The notes beneath the pieces were generated by a model. The model was given only the letters and a program-made list of their open reading frames with translations, made no database searches and was not told where the DNA came from. Positions 48,111 through 58,109 of a stretch of 64,000 nucleotides of DNA are shown piece after piece (position 1 is the first letter of the stretch; each line of letters starts with the position of its first letter). Position numbers and translations under genes: made by a program. Source of the DNA: Hetaerina americana (lineage: Eukaryota > Arthropoda > Insecta > Odonata > Calopterygidae); contig JAKTNV010000001.1 in the NCBI GenBank assembly GCA_022747635.1, positions 44,370,946 through 44,434,945 of the forward strand, in the 5' to 3' direction.

Positions 48111-48471
48111 TTGTTGTGAAGCTGTGCGAATTGATCACACTGTTCCTGAATCTGTGCCTAACCATAATATAATCTAACTGATACCTTTCTGAGTCACCAT
48201 GTCATTTCCATGAATCCCTACGCCTTTTGTGGTGTCTAAACCAAGTGTTGGTGATTACTAAACCCTGTCTTCTACAGAACTCGATTGCTTTCTCTCTGCG
48301 GAAGAACCTGACCATAGCCCCAACCTCATCACCATCTCTTCCTGCGCCTATTGTCGCATTCCAATCCCCCATCACTATCAAATGTTTCCCTCCGGGAACA
48401 CCCGCGATTATGTCCTCTAACTGATCATATATCCTATCGACTTCTTCCTCCTTATGATATATGTGTTTGCA

Positions 48472-48668
48472 TGAGTGTTAGATGAAGGGATTTGCGCATG
48501 AGTGTGTGCGCTGCTGTGGGTGTAATTTTCAATGTTGTTGTTTTTGCATGAGGTATTGTTATCTTTTACGGGTGGTGGCCTAGCACCCCCCGCCACACGC
48601 CCTTGCGGCGGCTTGCGGGGTATTATGTAGATGTATGATTGCTCGGTGGCATGTATACCCGAACAGTG
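48472..48668 (+). repeat. repeat family 3 inserted in LINE endonuclease
   Basis: About 195 bases that do not fit the LINE separate two parts of its endonuclease reading. The insert ends GCGGCTTGCGGGGTATTATG-TAGATGTA. The same end occurs at 55400-55445 and, diverged, at 54700-54760, and the left part at 35340. It is therefore a dispersed repeat that landed in the LINE. Confidence 0.6.
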
Positions 48669-48814
48669 ACTACATAAGTTCGTCGGTTCTGCTTTTATCT
48701 CAGCCAGTAATATTCTATTCATTGCTTTCTCTATGTTGATGACACATCTTCCTGCCTTTTTATTCAATAGCACGGTAAACCCTCGTTGGCCCTCGTTCCC
48801 TCCGCTGTATATTA

Positions 48815-48817
<3 letters not shown>

Positions 48818-48874
<57 letters not shown>
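48818..48874. repeat. TA microsatellite inside LINE
   Basis: About 28 uninterrupted TA units between the V-R-W-K and V-L-L-N-K-K parts of the LINE endonuclease reading, so the array arose after insertion of the element. Confidence 0.95.
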
Positions 48875-48877
<3 letters not shown>

Positions 48878-49489
48878 TCCAGTTATCCCCGCTGTTTCCA
48901 TCTCACCTCGCATAGACCTAAAATATCTACATTTCCTTTTTCTTCTCGCTTTATATTCTCTCCTTCCCTCAATATTGTCCTAACATTCCAAGCTCGTATT
49001 CGAACTAATTTGGTCTTTTTTTGCGTCTTCTGTTCTGCTGCTGTCGGTTTTCTTTTGCAAGGGTTTCGTGAGAAGACGACCGCGGAGGCATTGCCTCTCC
49101 CGCTGCCGGGCACGGCACATGGTCGATTGGACCGATTCCCGTCGTCGCCAGGACTCATATTATCAATAGTGCCCATCATTATATTCTTGGGAATGATAAT
49201 TGTGGTGGTTTCCCGTTGCCTTCCTCAAGAGTGTTTTTAAAGTGACACCATCACTCAATGGCCTCCCCACTGGGGTCAGACACCTTTGTGGCCGCCTCAC
49301 TGAGGAGCAGGTGCCGCACGAACTACCTTTCGTCTGGCTCCTAACCTTCGACTTATCTGAAATGGGTGACCCTACCAGGAGCAATTATCGTTACTCCCGC
49401 CAGCAAAACTCTATAGTTCATCGAAACGCACAAGGCCTTCCACCATGTCAAGTTTGTAGTCCATGGGAGGGTTTAGTTCCTCTATGAAG

Positions 49490-50340
49490 CACTAAATTGG
49501 AATAGGTCGTTTTTACACCATCTAATGAAAGCCATACCTCTTCATTTTGTTTCGACCTCAAATTATTTGCACACATTCCACTAATATCTTGTCGCTTTGT
49601 AAATTTTGTCGATTTATACAAGGGTTCACCTAGCCTAGTTACGTAGTTAAGAGAAAACTGATGGAAATCCCACCTTATTCAACTTCGAAAAATCCCGAGA
49701 AAGCTTAATGACTTCATTCCTAGCGTGTCTCATGCGGAAGTATATGCAGTTCGATGGGTAGTAGGTATTTTTTTCTAATCCATCCATAAAGTGCACTTTT
49801 GTTTTCTATTTCTCGTCTCCCAGATGGATTTCCTGATAAACTACTCACAGTTTACGGCATAGCCAGTGGCCTTGTCCTTTATTTTCCACAACGCTTTATT
49901 TTATCCACCCTACTTTTGTCTACTTCTCCCTCTTACCAATGTTCATTATCCAAGCTTCCCATTCCCTTGGCCTAGTTTCCATTTTATTGGCGAATTTTCT
50001 CCTTTTATGTCCGCCAGAGATGCTGCTCGCCAAGCGAAACTTAATGTTTTAACGGCGATATTTTTGGAGCATATGACCAATTTCATTTTTATATTTTGTT
50101 CAATTTATTATTTCATGACTGTATTTTTAAATATGCATTCATTTTATACAGAAAATTTGCAACCGTGATGGGAAATTCGAGAGTTAATTTAAATATTATC
50201 AGTCGAGCCGCACTTAGTTACAGTCATTGAAGTGACTCGTGAGGATGATTATTTCATTAAATAGCTATAAAACATACGAAGACTAACTTCGATTTAATTG
50301 ATATATGGTTTGATATTTTTGGCCGGAACATTTCATATCA
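49490..50340. other. AT-rich DNA, no feature
   Basis: The 100-codon frame at 49866-50168 is Phe/Tyr/Leu-rich with no recognised similarity. Treated as non-coding. Confidence 0.4.
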
Positions 50341-50389
50341 TTTGTGCTTAACAACTCCAGATTATACCCCATAAGGTTTCCATCAAAAT

Positions 50390-51765
50390 ATGGGTATGGA
50401 TCAATTTTTTACTAGCCTTCGTTCCCACAGAAAGGACGATGGAGACTTCTCGAACGGGTACCGAAACCATCTCGTCTCTACGGACTTCCAAAAATTCACA
50501 AGGAAGGAATTCCACTTCGCCCTATTTTCAGCGCTGTGGACTCACCGACACATAAATTGGCGAGGCATCGGTCTAACTTATTCCAATCGTTATCCGGTAA
50601 GGCATGCGTAAAAAACTCGTTCCATGTCGAAGTCATCAAGGAAGACCGAATCCGATCTATCGGTCAGTTTCGGCGTGGAATCCCTGTCCACCTACAATCC
50701 TGGCGATGAAGCTGTCGAGATAAACCTATCTCTATTCACGGAAGGACTGCGGAAGACATCCCGAAAATGATGGAATTTTGCTAAAAAAAACTCATTTCTT
50801 TTGGAATGGCACCGCCATGGGACCTCCCACCAGTCATCGCCAATCTAATTATGGAGAAATTCAAAGAGAAGCCAGTGTGATTGTGTAAGAAGAAGCCGAA
50901 GCTTTTCCTGAGATAGTCGATGATACCTTTGTCATCTGGCCCCATGTAAAGGACGAATAAACGAACTTTCTAAAACACCTGAACGAGTAGAACGAATACA
51001 ATAAATTCACAGTGGATATTGAAGGAAACGAGCTTTTCCCTCTTTTAGATGTAATGGTCAAAAAGAAAGACGACGAAACCCTGGGTCACTCAGTATTCTG
51101 AAAAAAGACACACCAACCACGGTACCTGCACACGTCCTCTCTGTATCACCCTCAGAAGAAGACAGCTATAATGAGAACTCCCTCCCACCGAGCCTTTTCA
51201 ATCCCCGAGAGTGGTTCTAGTGACAACGAGAAACGACACCTTTTCAAAACACTGGAAAACAATGGCTTCAAATAGCTGCGCGAAAAAAAGAGCAGATTAA
51301 GCCTGTGGCCCTTGAAAGTACTGTCGATGAACCAAACAAGACCAAGACAAAAAGCATCCGCTTCCGCCACTATCCCATAGCGGGAACAACAGGATGACTA
51401 GCCAAAACCCCCGCCAAACATAACGTAGTGTCCTGGTCACGAAGTCAGCCGACATTCTCTGCAAAGTGGTGTCTACGAGATTCAATTTGGCTGCGGGTAA
51501 ACGTCCGGAGGACTAAGTTACAGCATTTAAGAACACACGGGTGCTATGTAGAATAAAGGACTACACCTCTCAGCCGGCGCAGAGCACACCTTGACAGGTC
51601 CAACACACAATATCAACTTCGAAGGAGCTTCACTCGTCGCCAAAAAACTAGCCATAATTTCCAAGACTCACTCGTGAAGCCGTGGAAATAGCCTAGAAGC
51701 CCAACAATTTGAGCAGGGAAGACAGTTACACGTTTTCCAGCTCCTGGAAACGTGTTTTAGCCTAA
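50390..51765 (+). mobile_element. Penelope-like retroelement, decayed
   Basis: Spread over frames: L-Y-G-L-P-K-I-H-K-E-G-I-P-L-R-P-I and S-A-V-D-S-P-T-H-K-L-A-R (50480-50560), N-S-F-H-V, then I-V-D-D-T-F-V-I-W-P-H (about 50913-50945). Further on are L-K-H-L-N-E, K-F-T-V-D-I-E, L-L-D-V-M-V-K-K-K-D-D and T-L-G-H-S-V. These are signature stretches of Penelope-like reverse transcriptases. A later H-N-I-N-F-E-G-A-S-L-V-A-K fits the region before the C-terminal GIY-YIG domain in such elements. Multiple frameshifts and stops; catalytic Y-V-D-D has become I-V-D-D. Inactive remnant. Confidence 0.8.
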
Positions 51766-51769
51766 AAAT

Positions 51770-54200
51770 ATGAGTCAACCAATCACAGCGCACCTTCTGA
51801 GACGGGAGGTGGAAAATCAGAATAAAACGGGCGAAAATACTTATGAGAGTTTATGCTTTATTTCACTGTGCATACCTGTATGTATGACGGAAATAAAAAC
51901 TTTTAGACTGAAAAAAAGCATCAACCGCAGTTCGATACCTTACCCCTGTTCCACCATGCCGCTCCCGAAGCAAATAAATTAGTCTTTCCGCCATCGCTGC
52001 ACTCTTTGTACGTATAATCACTTTCTTTCTGTCCACCCCAGAAGAGGAGCTTGTTCCGAAATAGAGGGTTCCGGATCGTTTATTTTAATACATTTTTTAT
52101 TGTTTCTATTATTTCTTCTGTACCTATTTCTATTGCAGCATAAAAACCTTGAAAACTTGCATCAATCACGCGGCACAAAGTTCAACCCTGGACAACCTCT
52201 GATAAGTGCAACAACAGCAGCGAGAAGTTCAACTCAGCCAAATGAAATTAATCATATCCCAACGCATTAAGTCAGTGTGAGAGCGAAGAAGAGAATTGAG
52301 TGTCAGAAACGAAGGTAATAAAGAGGAGAATCAATCAACGCAGTTTTTGACACATTTCAGATATCTAGTTTTTCAAATGTAACGACATTTCTCATCGTAT
52401 TAACTCCTTAGAAGATTTATAAAATTGATCCTTATAAATGCTATCAACTATTCAGATCGATCATTAATGACGCTAAATGTTAACGCAGACTGAATACATG
52501 AATGCAATTTAATTTTTCTTAAACACACGGTTAAATTTAAGAGGGAAATCATTTTCTTCGTTGTAGTGACGAAATTCGAAATTACATGCTCAGTTCAAAG
52601 GAGTGGGAGACGCTACCTTTGAAACAACCGGGGTAACTAAAATATATGTCTGGAAAAATAGTTACCTTTATGAAAATAAAAACAGCGACGCTTATTGTTA
52701 ATTCCATCAGAGACAAGATAAAGGACAACAATAAAAATGGCGGTATTTCATGATCAGTAGTTTACAAATACAAATAGCTTCAAGGACAGGATACATTTAC
52801 CGAAGTTGGTAAGATTTAGAAATTCCAATTGCCAGACATCATCGGATAAAATTAAACGGTTATGTGCAGCGACTAAAGCATCGCGGTTAAGTACTGGAAC
52901 GAGTACACCGGATCAAAGAGGATGTGGGAGGAAAAAATAATTTGATGATACTTAAGACCTGGGCGGAAAGGCCTGTTCTACTTTTCCACGGAGGGTTCAC
53001 AATCGAATACATGAACATTCAAACTGCGGCGCACAGTTGTCGCATTAGCGCGAATGAAACAAGCAACCCTTAATCAATAAATTCAATTGATACTGATTTG
53101 AGGTCACAAAAATTATTTACAGATATTGGACGTATTAGCAGTACTAGAAGAAGCCAGATCTGGGGAAATGTCAGCAGCTACCCGCAGAATCCGGGACTTC
53201 GGATGCAACATTCCATTCATGAGACGGGAGGACATTTTCCATCCATGGCAACATTATCTACCCTCATAAATCAGGTTCTACCAAATTGGCGAGGGAGCGG
53301 AAAATTACCTAACCAAGAAATGATGATTGCTGGGAGGCACTTGGTTCCAATGTTTTTATGCTGTGATTAGGCTCGTGTGAAGTGGCCGCACCTTGTTGAA
53401 TCCACACATTTTCAGACTGACGCTTGAGTCGTCCTAACTCGCGACCAAGGAGATGTCATCATTTTTCATGTCGTTCTTCGTTAGCCGTCGCTGCTAGTCA
53501 GCACTTTCGAAAAAATAAGACCCGGTGACACCCACTTTCCCACACCGTACCAGATAACCCTTCTGCTCTAAACCAGTCTTGCTTAAATTTCTCCTGGATT
53601 TTCGACTGCCCCACGTCGTCATTTTTCGTTGCTCACGGTTCCTGAGGAAAAACCTTTGTCCTCATTGGTCATTAAAAGAGAAAACAAAATTGAATTTGAT
53701 TAGGCATGCCCATTAACTTCTCAGCAGACCGTTTTCGGTCTCCTTATCATTTTGCCCCAGTTCATTTATCCTGGGTCCCATCCAGCGAATTCACATTTAA
53801 TATGCATGTAAGCGGCGAGAGAATCGTAAAGGGTTATGGTACCAAGGCAGCCAGCAGTCAACCCAAAAACAAACGCATTGATTACTTTGCCAATCTGAAT
53901 TGAATGGGACTATCGTGTCACATTGGAAAGCATGTCCAATGTTAACAAGCCATGAAGCTGGGGAAACTGAAAAATTATTTTGTTGATAAAAATTATTTGA
54001 GTGAACTGCGTGAGGGTTGTACGCCACTTAGCTAGAGTTTGTCGAAGTTGTAAGTATTAAGGTCATTGTTTCATCGGATTTGTGTAGTTTCGATGTGTAG
54101 TCTTAATGTGCAGTTTCGATTTGTTTGTGATCGGAAACCTGTGTTTTTCGCGAACGCTTCAGCTTAGTAATTCACACTCAGAGCCTGTACTCATTTGACT
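51770..54200. other. non-coding DNA
   Basis: No exon is certain. At 53108-53250 one frame gives L-D-V-L-A-V-L-E-E-A-R-S-G-E-M-S-A-A-T, vaguely like a transposase helix-turn-helix start, but too little to call. Confidence 0.35.
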
Positions 54201-54203
54201 CAC

Positions 54204-54335
54204 CAGACTCCTTTAATTCCGCTTCCACTTCTCCGCAATCTCCCTTGTCAAGTTCCTCTATGCCTGGCTTTCTGGGGTTATATTGATCGTAGGCGTTGAT
54301 TATCATTGAAATCGTGGGATAACGAAAAGAAAAAA
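54204..54335 (-). CDS. candidate internal exon of an unidentified gene
   Basis: On the - strand a strong acceptor (TTCTTTATTGTTGCAG, after a pyrimidine tract) and a consensus donor (CTG|GTGAGT) enclose exactly 132 bases, open throughout. It encodes F-S-F-R-Y-P-T-I-S-M-I-I-N-A-Y-D-Q-Y-N-P-, then R-K-P-G-I-E-E-L-D-K-G-D-C-G-E and V-E-A-E-L-K-E-S-G. Phase is the same at both ends (takes two bases, leaves one). The peptide has a balanced, protein-like composition, unlike the surrounding AT-rich frames. I do not recognise the protein; partner exons would lie outside the recognised features. It could be chance. Confidence 0.4.
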
Positions 54336-54344
54336 CTGCAACAA

Positions 54345-54530
54345 TAAAGAACAACACAAAATAAATAGAGTAGGTAGCAGTACTTTGGCCACATCGGAAA
54401 ATGAAATAAAGTAAATTTATTTTAAAACAGCCCTTTCTCTCCCAAGTTTGTAGGAAAGTATGCTTAGTTTCCTCACCTAAAATAGTCTTCAATTTGCAAC
54501 TGTCATAGTTTCAGCTGAGTCCGCTACATT
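54345..54530. repeat. duplicated segment, copy 1
   Basis: Matches 54790-54960 at high similarity over about 170 bases (AGCAGTACTTTGGCCAC, GAAATGAAATAAA, TTTTAAAACAGCCCTT, AGGAAAGTA, CACTTAGTTGCCT-like, CTGTCATA). The copies are about 440 bases apart in the same orientation. Confidence 0.75.
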
Positions 54531-54639
54531 ATCCTTGCATACGTATTTTATATGACTTAATATCATTGTTATAAGCTTTCAATCTGGTAAGTTACTGCAA
54601 CTCTCCCAATGACTTGACTTGAGACATGTCATTTAGCAT

Positions 54640-54760
54640 TCCCATTGATGATTAGTTCGGACCTGATGACAGGAGTAAGGCAGAAGTAGAATGACTGGCG
54701 ACTTAACACCACCTGCCACTCATCCTTGTGACAGTTGGCGGTATAGTGTAAAGATGTCAG
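54640..54760. repeat. repeat family 3-related segment, copy a
   Basis: CATTCCCATTGATGATTAGTTCGGAC to CACCTGCCACTCATCCTTG. The same order recurs at 55320-55445 (TTCCCACTAATGATTAGTACGGAC to CTCCTGCCACTCGTCCTTGC) and part of it at 55550-55575 (ATTCCCATTAATAATTATTTCGG). Confidence 0.65.
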
Positions 54761-54784
54761 AATAAACTGCGACCATTAAAAAAA

Positions 54785-54965
54785 AACAAAATATTAATTG
54801 AGCCAGTAACAGTACTTTGGCCACGTTGGGAAATGAAATAAAATAAATTCGTTTCAAAACAGCCCTTCCGCTCTTAAGTATGCAGGAAAGTACACTTAGT
54901 TGCCTTATCTAAAATAGTCATCACCTTGTAGCTGTCATATTTGCACCTTAGCCCGCTATTTATTC
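54785..54965. repeat. duplicated segment, copy 2
   Basis: Second copy of the segment at 54345-54530, in direct orientation with scattered substitutions. Confidence 0.75.
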
Positions 54966-55319
54966 ATTTCACATTAAACTGAAAACAAAACTTCTAAATC
55001 GCTTTTAAAACTTGAAAATAACAATAAAGTCAAGTACAAAAACCTAAGCCCTAGGTAGCTAAAAATCCTCCGAGGCGGGATTCGTACCCGTTACCTCCAG
55101 GTTGGTTGGAGGAGACGGTTCTCCGCCGCCACCAGAATAGGCTGATTATGCTTTCATTCTGAATTTGCTTAATATCACCATCATCATTTTTCAGTCGAAG
55201 CTAATGCAGTTCTTGAAATATTACTTTAGTTGACATATGGCTCTTAGAATTCCCATTCATGCATATTAGCGGATGACTCCGTTAAAAGTTACTGTTAAGG
55301 CATCTCCCGCAGTTTCTTG

Positions 55320-55445
55320 GAATTCCCACTAATGATTAGTACGGACATGAGAACTAAAGTGGAACAGAAATAGAATGGCTAGTGAGTTAACATCTCCTGC
55401 CACTCGTCCTTGCAAGGGTTTGCGCGGTATTCTACATATGTAGAT
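55320..55445. repeat. repeat family 3-related segment, copy b
   Basis: Ends CTTGCAAGGGTTTGCGCGGT-ATTCTACATATGTAGATTG, the same 3' end as the repeat inserted in the LINE at 48472-48668. This links the 54-55 kb repeats to that family. Confidence 0.6.
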
Positions 55446-55449
55446 TGAA

Positions 55450-56950
55450 AGTATAAACTTCCTCAAAAACCGTCGAGAGAATGTATAGCAGGATGTGTTA
55501 GGCCACCAAGTTACTTCAGTTCTTGTTGTTACTTTACTTGACAAATGCACCTAAACATTCCCATTAATAATTATTTCGGCCTAATTTCTAAGAAAATAAA
55601 TAATACTATGAAGTTGAAATAATAGTCACTGAAGTTTAAAATAAATAACCACAGCAAGTGGAAAGACTAATTTTAATCCCCTTGATGCATGAAGAAACGA
55701 ATGTAAAATTATTCTTATACATAAGTCACTGGGAAAATTAATCAGAGGACTGTCTAGGTGTAAAAATAACTCATTAAACCACCGTAGTGAATTAAGGAAA
55801 ATATAGGGCCGGTGAAATGCTTTTAAAAAGCTCCTTTCCTCGCTCATAGTCAACGGTTATACCAGGTTATACATTACCCAACTGCGGGTCATACGCCATT
55901 TTGCCATCAGGTAGACTTTTCAGTAACAAATACCTTATAAAAGCACTTGGTAAATCACGAGTGTAACGAGTTGTATCAGCTAATAGAGATACATGCTACT
56001 CAGTCTGTTTGATCGTAAAAGGAATTTTTAAACCAGTTGGTTGGAATCCATATATTATGTAGATTCAATAGATGGTCAAAACTCTATTGAATTTACTCTA
56101 ACGCCCGGATGAGAAAGCTATTTCAAACGTAACGCTTTAACAATTTCTGGTACTTCAGATATCATACTTGTACATTCTGATAACACGGGAAATGATAGTT
56201 TTTGTATTCTAATGATCCTCATATTTGTGCGATAACAAATCATTTTGCATCAAGGTATTCATTCCAATACAACCTCCACTGGGTCTACACTAATTCTGTG
56301 GTTGCTGGTCTGCAATTACAGTTGGGTGCAACACCGTCACTTAGCAAGGAAACGATAAAATTAGTTCTCTAAAACGCTCGGAAACTAGTCAGATACTCAC
56401 ATGAAGAATGCTCCCATCAACCCTCAAGGAGGAAGCCTTCTGGCCACGAAGACAACACTGCAATAGTAGTATCATCTACTAATGACATATTTTCTAAAAA
56501 TTTGGAATGCAGAGTTGCATTCTAATGTATGCAGACTGACAATAATGCGTCTGTTTACTTGAACAAAAGCGTTTTTCCAGATTGCCATTACCACTTTTCA
56601 CTGTTTTTCCGCAGCGTTTGCACTTGTAGGGCAAATAAACTTATCTTATACCTAATAGTTTCTCGTCATAATTTTCCTGACTATGAAACTTACCCTTTAA
56701 TTCAGGCTAAATCCTTTACGATTGTACGAGCGAAACATTCTTACTTACTCACCTCAGTAATGGGAACTTAAAATAAAAGTTTAAGTTTCTCTCACCAGGA
56801 TTTAAAGCTTCGCGTTGATAAATCCGTGAGTCAGTGCTTTCAGTTGAATATCTATTAAAATAAAGTCACATATTTGGAAGAACTAAGATGAAGGGATGAT
56901 AATAATAGAGGATATGCATGCCCAGTGCAAACCGTAGAGGTGATTTCCCC
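55450..56950. other. AT-rich DNA, no feature
   Basis: No exon or repeat recognised other than a short echo of the 54.6-kb repeat at about 55550. Confidence 0.4.
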
Positions 56951-56954
56951 GATA

Positions 56955-57250
56955 TTATAGTAATGGTTATTAGGGGAGGCGACAGAAAGCTGAAGTCATC
57001 TCGATAATATACATAGGTAAGTAATTCAGAGGTAGGAAGGATCTTCAGAGAATGGAGGAAGGGTGGAGAGAATCCTGGCGTCGGTATTAGCATATTCGTG
57101 ACGATATGCGCCAAAGTATTCACAATTTAACGTCCCATCCGAAGGACCGCGTACCATAGTAAAAGTGCTTTCCACATAGCACACCAAGGAGGGAACAGGA
57201 TACGAGTGATAAATTCTTCCACCTTCGGCATTCGAACCCAGGCCTTTCTG
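56955..57250 (-). repeat. SINE family 1, copy 3 (reverse)
   Basis: The reverse complement of the family 1 body: TTAGGGGAGGCGACAGAAAGCTGAAGTCAT, GGTGGAGAGAATCCTGGCGT, CGGTATTAGC, TTTAACGTCCCATCCGAAGG and CATTCGAACCCAGG (the B box) in the expected reverse order. More diverged than copy 2. Confidence 0.7.
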
Positions 57251-57599
57251 GTGGGAAGTCTGTGAACTAGATTTTGGCTGAATTTTTCAGTGCATATACC
57301 CATGTGAAAAATCGCCAAAAAAATACGATCCATACGCGCAAATCGATGCGTATACAATCTTTCGTAATTTTATTGTTTTGAATATATGCTCCAAAAAATG
57401 TTTCATCTCATCCTTTCCGGCATTTCTCTTTCATGTTTTATATATAAAACCCAGTTAGTCGCAAGCTTTCAAACAGAAGTGTTAATGGCAATAAACGGTT
57501 TCAATAAAAATATGAAAAATAAGGCTTAACGAAAACTGGAAAGAATGACTGTCACCATATTCTACGCATGGAAAAAATGGCCTCGGTTGAAGTTTCTGA

Positions 57600-57790
57600 T
57601 TCCAGTCGAGCCCCTTCACACGGCCGAGCGCTAATTGGAGGACCAGGATTCGATTCCGGGTGACACCTCAAGGCATCGTAAGTTCCAACCAAGTGTGATT
57701 TCTCGGGGACCAGATCTTCTTAGTAACTGAGGCTCCCATATCCTGATTTGTGAATTTCATACGCTATACAGGCTGTAGTAAATGATAAGA
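57600..57790 (+). repeat. SINE family 2, copy 3
   Basis: CGAGCGCTAATTGGAGG precedes a B-box-like GATTCGATTCCGGGTGACACC, then GGGGACCAGATCTTCTTAG and TGATTTGTGAATTTCA. The order matches the copy at 26900-27070. Confidence 0.5.
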
Positions 57791-58050
57791 AGACTACCGA
57801 CACGAATTAAATTAACCTTCGAGTTGATTGCTGCCGGTTTAGGCAAACGAATTACTTACCTTCTTTACAGCCATTCCAATTTTTAAATCGTTGTGAATTT
57901 TACTAGTTTGCTAATTATTTCAATATTAGTTAGTTAAGTGATGGAACAAAGAGTTCTAGGTTGATAAATAACCACATTAAAACAAATCTTGCTTGTGCAG
58001 GGAACTACTCGAATTCATATTACTCCCTGCGTCAAAAATGAAAAGGGTTA
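57791..58050. other. AT-rich DNA
   Basis: Nothing recognised. Confidence 0.4.
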
Positions 58051-58056
58051 TCAAAG

Positions 58057-58106
58057 ACGCATTACGAGCGTTGCGTTCTCGTACGAACGCAACGCTCGCA
58101 ATGCGT
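58057..58106. repeat. near-perfect hairpin, 22-bp arms and 6-base loop
   Basis: Left arm ACGCATTACGAGCGTTGCGT-TC pairs with GAACGCAACGCTCGCAATGC-GT with a single mismatch (A64/C99 in local numbering). The loop is TCGTAC. The arms are CpG-rich in an AT-rich setting. It may be a minimal foldback element or a structural motif. Confidence 0.9.
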
Positions 58107-58109
58107 TCA

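Larger units (their letters stand above)
48115..49400 (-). mobile_element. RTE-like LINE, 5' half with endonuclease, interrupted
   Basis: Read on the - strand from 49400: a leader shared by such elements (G-S-S-C-G-T-C-S-S-V), then R-I-R-A-W-N-V-R-T-I-L and D-I-L-G-L-C-E-V-R-W-K (start of the APE-type endonuclease). Next come a TA array, V-L-L-N-K-K-A-G-R-C-V and M-N-R-I-L-L-A-E-I-K-A, an inserted repeat, then E-E-E-V-D-R-I-Y-D-Q-L-E and G-D-W-N-A (48380-48460). It stops near the same endonuclease position as the element ending at 41640. Inactive. Confidence 0.75.

Noticed and set aside
53098..53370. Transposase-like helix-turn-helix
   Set aside because: Similarity is impressionistic, the reading is in another frame from the open one, and no catalytic part follows.
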